A DNA stretch of 42,438 bases, from the IMG/VR virus record IMGVR_UViG_3300006916_000096, positions 1-42,438 of that record; one strand, written 5' to 3'. This document shows, piece by piece, positions 23,791 to 29,952 of the stretch (its first letter is position 1; each line of letters opens with the position of its first letter). A program made the position numbers and the translations under genes. The DNA comes from a virus. Below the pieces are notes generated by a model. The model did not search any database, had not been told where the DNA came from, and saw only the letters and a list, made by a program, of their open reading frames with translations.

Positions 23791-24941
23791 TGTATTGTCT
23801 CCATACAGAAGTCATCGTCTGTTAAAAGATAAACATCTTTTTGTGATTGAAGTATCTCTTCTACTTCATCCTTCTTATCTAAGTTGTTTACATCCTCAGC
23901 TATTATTTCTTGCAACCAAGGTGTAGTTAAGATAAGTTCGTAAGTGCTTCCAGTCTTTACCATACTCTGAACTATACCTGTGTAGTACCCAGCTACTGCA
24001 GGTACAGGAGCTTGGAAGCATTTGATCTCCAAGTTCTGACCATCGGTAGTGATACCACCCATCGGCGTGGTTTGTTTGGAACCTGTCGGTATGCCTTCAG
24101 AATAAAATTCTACTTCATCACCAGTCTTTAAACCATAGTCCTTTAGTTTATTTAACGGATGACCTGGTGTCTTTTTTACATCGTTAGACCATTTGTTTTG
24201 ATTCCAATTGTTGTAGTACACAGTCGTAGGTTTAACATACTTAGGTTGTATCTTTACCTTTCTGAAAGATGGTTTAAGACCTGTAGTATCTTCAACGTTA
24301 AAGGTAGCAAGCATACCTACAGGTAACTCTTCAATGGTATAGTCTATATCATTACGAGTTAGGATAGCTTCAAGCATATACCTTTCTGATGCATAATAAA
24401 ATGTATCTCTGGTCTTATGCTTAGCAATCCACATAGGTCTCTCTTGATTACGAACAATATAAAACTCCATCTTATTATCGTTGTACCAAGTCAGAGCAAA
24501 CGCACCTTTCAATACACTAATAACTTCTTCAGGGTTATCAGTCAGACCCATAGCATATGCAATGTTCTCACTGTCTACCTTAAAGTCTTTGTAATCTGGA
24601 AGTGTAGTCTGATCACCAAGTGTACCGTTGTGAGCTAGCGTTACATTACCGTAAGTAAACGGGTGAGCATTGATGTCATTCACTGCACCCTGAGTAGCAT
24701 ATCTGTTGTGACCTAGGAGAAAGTCACCGTATATATTACCAGCAATAGCAGAACCCTGCTTAAGTTGTAGGTAATCTGGAGCACTAACAGCACGTTTGTA
24801 TGTTAAAACCTCGTTGTTTGCATCGTTGGTTGCTACACCTGTACTATGAGAACCACGAAGAGTATCTACAAATAGTAATTGTTGAAACACTTTTGCATCT
24901 TGGAAGTTGATATCGCCTATCACGCCAACTAATCCGCACAT
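23787..24941 (-). CDS. Class II glutamine amidotransferase (Ntn hydrolase)
   Basis: It releases ammonia from glutamine for amide formation. The catalytic Cys is C2 (MCGLVGVIGD), exposed after removal of Met1. The other family marks are present: RGSHSTG at 29-35, GHNRYATQG at 77-85, AHPF at 92-95 and HNG at 104-106, where the Asn and Gly form the oxyanion hole. The glutaminase domain covers about the first 220 residues; the remaining 160 have a basic linker and a small beta domain and show no synthase domain such as those of GlmS or PurF. The acceptor enzyme is therefore probably a separate ligase in this cassette. It overlaps the amidoligase gene upstream by 13 nt and the ATP-grasp gene by 4 nt. 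Confidence 0.88.
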   Translation of the reverse strand: MCGLVGVIGDINFQDAKVFQQLLFVDTLRGSHSTGVATNDANNEVLTYKRAVSAPDYLQLKQGSAIAGNIYGDFLLGHNRYATQGAVNDINAHPFTYGNVTLAHNGTLGDQTTLPDYKDFKVDSENIAYAMGLTDNPEEVISVLKGAFALTWYNDNKMEFYIVRNQERPMWIAKHKTRDTFYYASERYMLEAILTRNDIDYTIEELPVGMLATFNVEDTTGLKPSFRKVKIQPKYVKPTTVYYNNWNQNKWSNDVKKTPGHPLNKLKDYGLKTGDEVEFYSEGIPTGSKQTTPMGGITTDGQNLEIKCFQAPVPAVAGYYTGIVQSMVKTGSTYELILTTPWLQEIIAEDVNNLDKKDEVEEILQSQKDVYLLTDDDFCMETIQ

Positions 24942-25834
24942 AATTTATCCTTTATCTTTGACAATTGTCTTGAGCCTATATTGTGATGCATGATGTTGGT
25001 TTGTACCTCTCTCATGCGTGATTGAAATAGAAGTTCTTCTGCTACCCACACACCCTCGAACAGTTTCATATTAGACAGTGACACATGTTCTTGGTTATCG
25101 TTTACAAGATCACCGAATACATACGTTAGCATAGCATTCGCACCGCTTACGCTAAGTATCTTAGGGATTCTGCTTATAGATTTGTTAGGATTTTGAACAA
25201 ACTTCTTGAGTGCTAGTATATGATTAATCCAATTGGTTAGCACATAGCAATTGGAGGTGCCCCGATGGCCTCTGAACTCGATAGCCCCACGTTCCCTAAG
25301 GGAAAGTAAGTTTATCGCAGAGTACTTAGTCCATGATGGTTCCTGCAAAGAGTCAGGACCAGCTTCAAATATACGTAGTAGGTTTTGTATTTGATTCTGC
25401 CCACGATATAAAGACAGAGAGTATATACTTTCTTCTCTCTCTTGTCCACATATACTGAACAGATACGGTTCTACCATAGCATACAAAGTTACAAGGTCAC
25501 ACACAGAAGACCATAGCATATCTCTAGCATCCATGTGTACATGCACAGACGTACGGTAACCAAACGTACCTTGATTAGTCAAAGCTAATGCTAGCTTCTC
25601 TACTCTTTTCTGTGCACCAGATCCACCTATAGGTCCATCGAATACATACTCTACTCCGTTGTTACGAAGGGATCCATCGGGTATGCATCGCCATCCAGGT
25701 ATTCTTGGAGGGTCCATAAGGTTTTCTACTTCTACCTCAACGCCTATCCTGGTGCCTGATATCAGGTTACCAAGACGGTTTGTCTCTGGTTCTTGAGGTC
25801 TAAGATTGTATCGAGATTGAATTGTGGAATCCAT
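24929..25834 (-). CDS. Putative amidoligase of the glutamine-synthetase-like fold
   Basis: The 301-residue protein matches the pattern of the putative amidoligase family (Pfam PF12224 as I recall): GVEVEVE with E33, E35 and E37; DGSLRNNGVEYVF at 53-65 with E62; GYRTSVHVHMD with H98 and H100; and a later GAIEFRGHRG segment. In glutamine-synthetase-like ligases such Glu and His residues bind the metals and ATP, and the Arg binds phosphate. I choose the ATG at 25834 over a TTG at 25843 because GAGGA would be too close to the TTG. It overlaps the unknown gene upstream by 35 nt and the amidotransferase downstream by 13 nt. It probably forms an amide or peptide-like bond on an unknown substrate. 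Confidence 0.78.
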   Translation of the reverse strand: MDSTIQSRYNLRPQEPETNRLGNLISGTRIGVEVEVENLMDPPRIPGWRCIPDGSLRNNGVEYVFDGPIGGSGAQKRVEKLALALTNQGTFGYRTSVHVHMDARDMLWSSVCDLVTLYAMVEPYLFSICGQEREESIYSLSLYRGQNQIQNLLRIFEAGPDSLQEPSWTKYSAINLLSLRERGAIEFRGHRGTSNCYVLTNWINHILALKKFVQNPNKSISRIPKILSVSGANAMLTYVFGDLVNDNQEHVSLSNMKLFEGVWVAEELLFQSRMREVQTNIMHHNIGSRQLSKIKDKLCAD

Positions 25835-26486
25835 TTGGGACAATCCTCATTATCATTGGAATCAAGTGATCAACTTTGCAGGAGACTTCTATCCTGCCAT
25901 CTTTAATCACACCTATTGGTCTACCCTTGTACGACAGCACAGGGTGTTCGACATCATACATAGAAGAGAATGCAAAGTGTGGAGAGATAGCTCGTGAAAT
26001 CATTTCACCACTCACCACGGTTTCAAAGGCTTCTTCAAATGGACTGTAGGTTGGATTGAATAACTCTGATATCTCATTGTTACCTATATCTAACCTGTAA
26101 TTAATGTTGTCGTTTACTACGAGATGCCTGATAATTCTTTTATCAAGAATCTTATGCTCAACATTACTCCATCTAAAACCTTTCTTCCATTGTCTTCTAG
26201 CTACACGTTCTACATACATAGTATGTTTGTTACTATTAATGAAACCTAGTTTAGGCCAGTCAAAGTTAATATCATTACTTGGATCGTCACTGTATAGTAA
26301 CACACGATCACCGTTAACTTTATCTACACTAATAGCTAGAGCACCATCATCAGTTTCTATATTGGATACTCTACCAACATACCAGCCATCATCATCCCTG
26401 CTTTTAAACTGTAGGTATGTATCTGCGTAAGTTGCATAGAAGTCTCTTGGACTTATGTCCGACAGTATTAGTTCACCGTTTCTCAT
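25800..26486 (-). CDS. Unknown protein of the amidoligase cassette, 228 aa
   Basis: No family is recognised. The first half is beta-rich and acidic (YLQFKSRDDDGWYVGRV), resembling a small SH3-like or tudor-like barrel in strand pattern only; the second half is mixed. There are no cysteine pairs, no signal peptide and no membrane segment. Its ATG overlaps the stop of the ligase-type-2 gene (ATGA), and its 3' end overlaps the next ligase gene. Such wedging between two ligases suggests that it is a partner, a scaffold or a substrate of the pathway. That is inference from context. Confidence 0.7.
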   Translation of the reverse strand: MRNGELILSDISPRDFYATYADTYLQFKSRDDDGWYVGRVSNIETDDGALAISVDKVNGDRVLLYSDDPSNDINFDWPKLGFINSNKHTMYVERVARRQWKKGFRWSNVEHKILDKRIIRHLVVNDNINYRLDIGNNEISELFNPTYSPFEEAFETVVSGEMISRAISPHFAFSSMYDVEHPVLSYKGRPIGVIKDGRIEVSCKVDHLIPMIMRIVPNGFHNSISIQS

Positions 26487-27274
26487 GTCATCTCCAAATT
26501 CAACTCCTGCATTATAGCTTTAGCATCATCAGTTTTACTACGATTAATAATCTTACTGATAGTTTTACCATCAGCAACTTCAAGCATCTGAGGTAGCATG
26601 TGTAGGTTTTGAGTAGCCCACATGGTTTTATCATACACCCATGACATTAACTCATTAGAGTTTAGCCAGAAGTTACTAAGGGTTCTGTACTCTACACCGT
26701 ATTGCTTGTGGCGCATTGAGCCAGCCTTACCATAAAGCTTCCGTCTTAGTTTGTCGGTGTCAATTAAAAGAGATGGCAACCCAATAACGAAGTCCATCAT
26801 CTTTACAAGGTCCTCATTGGTACCAATACTTGGGTTGTCATAGCCTACATGTATGTGCCCACCAGCAGTCCTAAGGGTATTACCTTCAGACTTTGGGGGT
26901 GGTACTGCCTTACCAGACCAAGCGTTTATATCGGGACTACAGCCAAACTCAAGGGCGTTAGGTCCATACTCTCTGAGTTGCTCTTGGGTGTAGGTGTAGC
27001 TTGGTATAATAATAGGCTGTAAGTTGTTACCTTCTAAGATGTTTCGTAGGTCAGCCATCACTGAGTCCATGTTGTGTATGAACTCCATCTTGGATTTAGC
27101 AGGATTGATATTAAACTCTGCAAGAACATTGTCCTCCTGTACACCACCGTCTTTGACAGGACGAGGACAAACTTTATTGCCACCGACATAACCGATAGCA
27201 GATGTAACAGAGCCAGTGGAATCCGCAACGAATACCTCAGGGTCTGCACCGATAGTTACATTTTCTAGACGCAT
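26483..27274 (-). CDS. phiEco32-like COOH-NH2 ligase type 2
   Basis: The 263-residue protein begins with IGADPEVFV (D11, E13), a hallmark of the phage phiEco32-like carboxylate-amine ligase type 2 family of the glutamine-synthetase fold. Further likely active-site marks are AEFNINP with E53 and N55, AGGHIHVGYD with H140 and H142, and a later VEYRTLSNFW with an Arg for phosphate binding. GAGG lies 7 nt before the ATG. It is a different type from the ligase at 24929-25834, so the cassette has two glutamine-synthetase-like ligases plus an ATP-grasp enzyme. The substrate is unknown; published proposals for the family are peptide or cell-envelope modification. Confidence 0.82.
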   Translation of the reverse strand: MRLENVTIGADPEVFVADSTGSVTSAIGYVGGNKVCPRPVKDGGVQEDNVLAEFNINPAKSKMEFIHNMDSVMADLRNILEGNNLQPIIIPSYTYTQEQLREYGPNALEFGCSPDINAWSGKAVPPPKSEGNTLRTAGGHIHVGYDNPSIGTNEDLVKMMDFVIGLPSLLIDTDKLRRKLYGKAGSMRHKQYGVEYRTLSNFWLNSNELMSWVYDKTMWATQNLHMLPQMLEVADGKTISKIINRSKTDDAKAIMQELNLEMT

Positions 27275-27286
27275 ACGTATACCTCA

Positions 27287-28198
27287 TTACGCTTGTATTA
27301 GGTGAATGATCTCATTCATTTGATCGTCATCAATCCTTGTATTAAGATAACGCAAGGAACTACCACTGTTACCGTGCTTGCGTGTGTACTCATTACGAAG
27401 GATATCATTGTTAATAATTAACTGTAGGTTACCTGTGCTGTAACTCATACCAGGTTTCTTACAGAAGAATCTACCCAAAGCACTCTTGGATGTTGCACCA
27501 TACCGCTCGTACTTGTTGACTGTAGATAGGTTAGGTTGCACACCAGAGTATAGGTCAGTATCAGGGTCATCGCACAACAATCTGTTGAGCATTAGCTTAG
27601 CACCCTTGTAACTAAAGTATGCTGGATAGATGATAGAACTCTCTTGATCAGTGCATGGGTTCATGTATTGCAACTGGTGACTAGGATCATCACCTTCCAC
27701 GATCGAACCAGATGTCGTGTTGTTCAATACAAATGCCGTCACGAACGCTACATCTTCGGGACAATTAAATTTATCAATCAGATGACAGAAGGTTCTAACG
27801 ATACCACCTTGGAACTGTGGGGCTCTAAGCAGAAACAGTGTAAGCATCGCACGATCTGCAGGGAGTCTTGCGGATACACTGAATCCATGCTTGTAACCTT
27901 TGACATTCCCAGGGGTTGTGTGTCGTACAAGACCATTGGAAATGTAAGGTAACGACAATAGGTAAGTCCACCATCGGTTGGCTATGTCCCATGTCATGTT
28001 ACTATTCATCTGTTGTTTGTCGATGGTAGCCTGTGCATCTGAGTCCCAAGTCTGTTGAAGGAACGGCAGGTAACGTACGGAATCAATGCTAGTATAGTCT
28101 ATGTTGTAGGTAGCATTGTTTACAGAAGCGAAGCAAGGTCTTGAACGGTACTGTAGGGTACGACCGTCACTGAGTTGAACATTGAAAGATACACTCAT
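27287..28198 (-). CDS. Unknown first gene of the amidoligase cassette, 303 aa
   Basis: No family is recognised. It is a soluble-looking mixed protein with several aromatic clusters (NRWWTYLLSLPYI) and scattered cysteines (CLI-, PCT-, FCKK-), and no signal peptide or membrane segment. I choose the ATG at 28198, 9 nt after AAGGATG, rather than the ATG three codons earlier, which nearly touches that site. It ends 12 bp before the ligase-type-2 gene. As the first gene of a seven-gene overlapping set it could carry the modified residue or bind the target. Confidence 0.7.
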   Translation of the reverse strand: MSVSFNVQLSDGRTLQYRSRPCFASVNNATYNIDYTSIDSVRYLPFLQQTWDSDAQATIDKQQMNSNMTWDIANRWWTYLLSLPYISNGLVRHTTPGNVKGYKHGFSVSARLPADRAMLTLFLLRAPQFQGGIVRTFCHLIDKFNCPEDVAFVTAFVLNNTTSGSIVEGDDPSHQLQYMNPCTDQESSIIYPAYFSYKGAKLMLNRLLCDDPDTDLYSGVQPNLSTVNKYERYGATSKSALGRFFCKKPGMSYSTGNLQLIINNDILRNEYTRKHGNSGSSLRYLNTRIDDDQMNEIIHLIQA

Positions 28199-28199
28199 A

Positions 28200-28286
28200 T
28201 CATTCATCCTTATGGTGATATAGGCACCAGCCTATGTGAATAAAAAGAATAGCATACAATAGTATGCCTGCGTCATTGAGCGACAT
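28200..28286 (-). CDS. Membrane micro-protein, 28 aa
   Basis: MSLNDAGILLYAILFIHIG followed by WCLYHHKDE forms one membrane helix with a His- and charge-rich end. A strong CAGGAGGTATT site precedes the ATG by a few bases. Its leader matches that of the 59-residue gene at 28322-28501. The stop touches the start region of the amidoligase cassette, so it may also act as a translated leader for it. Confidence 0.55.
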   Translation of the reverse strand: MSLNDAGILLYAILFIHIGWCLYHHKDE

Positions 28287-28319
28287 AATACCTCCTGCGT
28301 TTGCGTATAGGTGTCGGTT
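28284..28319 (-). promoter_or_regulatory. Duplicated leader, copy 2
   Basis: On the minus strand ACCGACACC is followed by a short A/C-rich spacer, then GCAGGAGGTATTATGT. The same order and nearly the same bases occur at 28499-28536. It joins a shared motif, a strong ribosome binding site and the start codon. Confidence 0.6.
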
Positions 28320-28321
28320 AA

Positions 28322-28501
28322 TTATATTTCATGACACTGGGATACTGAGTCCCAGTCAATCTCTTGTAACACTGAGTTGTCATGATACAGATGCTTGAGG
28401 TTCTTGAGGGAACCATCAGAGAAGACAACAACTACTTTGTCGTCGAAGGATACGTCCGGGAACTTGCGGGTCCACGGGGCGTCACAGTCACAGCTACACA
28501 T
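28322..28501 (-). CDS. Small cysteine-containing protein, 59 aa
   Basis: The N-terminus MCSCDCDAPW has three cysteines in five residues, and another cysteine lies near the C-terminus (SQCHEI); the middle (VVVVFSDGSLKNLKHLYHD) suggests a small beta hairpin and helix. The cluster could bind a metal. GCAGGAGGTATT immediately precedes the ATG, the strongest ribosome binding site class in the window. It is the first gene after a terminator and has the duplicated leader. No family is recognised. Confidence 0.6.
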   Translation of the reverse strand: MCSCDCDAPWTRKFPDVSFDDKVVVVFSDGSLKNLKHLYHDNSVLQEIDWDSVSQCHEI

Positions 28502-28536
28502 AATACCTCCTGCATTTGCATGTATGTGTTGTCGGT
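28499..28536 (-). promoter_or_regulatory. Duplicated leader, copy 1
   Basis: On the minus strand ACCGACAAC, a short spacer and GCAGGAGGTATTATGT follow a terminator by 8 bp. The space is too short for a separate host promoter after the terminator, so a compact phage promoter or an RNA element is more likely. Confidence 0.6.
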
Positions 28537-28537
28537 A

Positions 28538-28580
28538 TGCTATAAAAAACCGAAGGCACCCAGTTAAGGGATACCTCCGG
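28538..28580 (-). terminator. Rho-independent terminator downstream of the second SSB-like gene
   Basis: On the minus strand a 12-bp stem with three G-T pairs (CCGGAGGTATCC / GGGTGCCTTCGG) is followed by TTTTTT. Confidence 0.85.
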
Positions 28581-28597
28581 AAGTGGGGGAATAAGTG

Positions 28598-28613
28598 GGA
28601 GCACAGGGCTCCC
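28598..28613 (-). other. Hairpin after the second SSB-like gene
   Basis: A 6-bp stem (GGGAGC / GCTCCC) with a short loop lies 15 bp after the stop. It has no T tract, so it is either a 3'-end stabiliser or part of a two-step terminator with the stem at 28544-28580. Confidence 0.5.
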
Positions 28614-28628
28614 GTAGAACACTAGGGG

Positions 28629-29126
28629 CTAGAAGTTAACCGCCGTAGCTGATGAAGTAGCTGTGTCCGAATCAACCTCTAACTGTAGCAAAGCAGTAGA
28701 TAGTCGATCTTGGTTGGACTTCTTAGTGTTGAAGTCTAACGCTCGAACCGCAACTATACGCACGTTAGTACCAGCTTTGAACTTGGTACCATCTTTACGT
28801 ACACCAGCAGGGTAGTCACGAAGCTCAAAGAGAACATGAGCAGTAGCACCATTCTCTAAGTCATCCTCGATATCATTGCCATCCGTATCCTGAATACTAA
28901 CAGGAGGAACAGTAACATCCATCGCACCATACTTGGCATTCGTACTATACCAGTAACCACCATCACCAGCTTCTTTCAGTCCTAGCTCAGCCAGACCGTC
29001 ACCACTAAGATGGGCTCCGTACTGTAGACCGAATTTACCATTGTATGCTCTACGTAGTTTACACGCAGAAATGGTTACGTTAGGTATAGCAACTTCTCTA
29101 ATTTGAACTTTGGTTTGTTTAGACAC
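28629..29126 (-). CDS. Second possible ssDNA-binding protein, 165 aa
   Basis: The protein is beta-rich with a C-terminal Phe (TAVNF), and has KDGTKFKAGTNVRIVAVRAL and aromatic residues (YWYS) that suit an OB-fold nucleic-acid binder. The tail (VDSDTATSSATAVNF) is less acidic than in T7 gp2.5. It is similar in size and strand pattern to the gene at 21759-22226. I use the GTG at 29126, 8 nt after GAGG, instead of a GTG nine codons upstream. It is followed by a hairpin and a terminator, so it forms an early unit with the 61-residue membrane gene. A different beta-rich nucleic-acid protein is possible. Confidence 0.55.
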   Translation of the reverse strand: MSKQTKVQIREVAIPNVTISACKLRRAYNGKFGLQYGAHLSGDGLAELGLKEAGDGGYWYSTNAKYGAMDVTVPPVSIQDTDGNDIEDDLENGATAHVLFELRDYPAGVRKDGTKFKAGTNVRIVAVRALDFNTKKSNQDRLSTALLQLEVDSDTATSSATAVNF

Positions 29127-29169
29127 GATAATATCCTCTTGGTATAAAACCACTTGGTAAATGAATTTA

Positions 29170-29210
29170 AAGAGCCCCTAAGGACTCTCAAAGGAGCCCG
29201 AAGGGCTCTA
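29170..29210 (-). terminator. Two tandem terminator-like hairpins
   Basis: On the minus strand GAGCCC-TTC-GGGCTC is followed by CTTTG, and then GAGTCC-TTAG-GGGCTC is followed by TTTAAATT. They lie 5 bp after the stop of the membrane gene. The short T tracts suggest partial read-through. Confidence 0.6.
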
Positions 29211-29215
29211 AGTAA

Positions 29216-29401
29216 TTACACACGATTACGGAGTCGACGACGCAACTCACGATCACACATTTTAGTAGCACCATACTTAGGCTTAGAGGCTACAAGGTAA
29301 CCTATAACTAGAACGAAAGCATATACTACAACAACCATCATTGACCCTATCACAAAGGACAAGGCAAGAAGACCCCAAGGGTCATTAAGAATGTGTTCCA
29401 T
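29216..29401 (-). CDS. Small membrane protein with basic tail, 61 aa
   Basis: Residues about 10-38 (LLALSFVIGSMMVVVVYAFV and on) form one long or two short membrane helices, followed by a basic tail CDRELRRRLRNRV. GGAGGTATCGTC directly precedes the ATG. It is the first gene of the minus module after the control region, so it should be made earliest. Size and charge would suit a holin-like or superinfection-exclusion peptide; no family is recognised. No clear holin or endolysin gene is otherwise visible. Confidence 0.65.
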   Translation of the reverse strand: MEHILNDPWGLLALSFVIGSMMVVVVYAFVLVIGYLVASKPKYGATKMCDRELRRRLRNRV

Positions 29402-29687
29402 GACGATACCTCCACAGTATCTTAGAGGCTCCCTAAGGAGCTTTATTAGTTGTGTGTACCTGCAGTATTCTGAGGTACTCTATTGAGTTCTAAAGGGTCT
29501 TTAGGGGCTACCCTGAGGTACCCCTGGGGTCTCCCTACGCTAGCGAGAAACTAGGGGAACTCTAGGGCTACCCGATAGAACCTCAAAGGAGACCGAAGGG
29601 CTCCCAAGGGACTCTCAGGGGGTAGGAAATAACTACAGGGTACCAGATATCACGGGTTTTACTGTATGCTCCCTAAAGACCCATTTC

Positions 29688-29707
29688 GGTACCTTATAGA
29701 GAGAGAG
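29688..29707 (+). promoter_or_regulatory. T7-like phage promoter ahead of terminase
   Basis: GGTACCTTATAGAGAGAGAG shares its first 12 bases with the minus-strand element at 21512-21501 and resembles the T7 core CTATAGGGAGA. The expected start is G29699, 254 bp before the terminase gene. It would serve the late plus-strand module. Confidence 0.6.
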
Positions 29708-29769
29708 TATACGTAGGAAAACTACAACCACATATATCTATTGCTTAGGGTACGGAGGGGGCCCTAAGA

Positions 29770-29790
29770 TCTTATGGTCCCTATAGGCCC
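29770..29790 (-). promoter_or_regulatory. Possible T7-like promoter for the leftward module
   Basis: On the minus strand GGGCCTATAGGGACC contains the T7-like core CCTATAGGGA, with an expected start near 29781. The upstream half differs from the other two candidates, so support is weaker. Confidence 0.35.
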
Positions 29791-29952
29791 ATATGAAAAA
29801 TATAGATATCTGTGTAGAGGCTAGACCCCTCCCCTTAAGGATCTTTGGGGGCATCCTCGACACGGCAAGAACCCTTAGAGAAAGAAACCTTAGGATAATA
29901 TTCCTATGGTACCTCTCTCTCTGGTAACCCTAAAGGTCTGGGAGGACTACCC

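Larger units (their letters stand above)
29499..29935. repeat. Three CCTAAAG heptamers
   Basis: CCTAAAG occurs at 29672-29678 and 29929-29935, and its complement CTTTAGG at 29499-29505. T7 and T3 carry arrays of CCTAAAG next to their terminal repeats. Here they are scattered, not tandem. Confidence 0.4.
29402..29952. promoter_or_regulatory. Gene-free control region between divergent modules
   Basis: No gene of useful length lies here. The region separates the leftward early and replication genes from the rightward terminase and structural genes. It holds a T7-like promoter on the plus strand (29688), a possible one on the minus strand (around 29781), a GCTCC-CTAA-GGAGC hairpin near 29427, palindromes such as ACCCCTGGGGT and CGCTAGCG, repeated G- and C-rich words (CTAGGG, GAGGTAC), and three CCTAAAG words. 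It is the best place for early host promoters and possibly for a packaging or terminal-repeat signal. Confidence 0.6.

Noticed and set aside
26104-26430. Plus-strand open frame of 108 codons in the amidoligase cassette
   Set aside because: Antisense to a gene bound by overlaps on both sides; composition typical of a shadow frame.
28382-28625. Two plus-strand frames over the duplicated leaders and terminator
   Set aside because: They run antisense through a terminator and two leaders; the minus-strand 59-residue gene with GCAGGAGG explains the region.
29194-29208. GAGCCCGAAGGGCTC repeats (also near 20400 and 29588) as mobile-element ends
   Set aside because: They are short self-complementary hairpins near gene ends, with no transposase and no target duplication.
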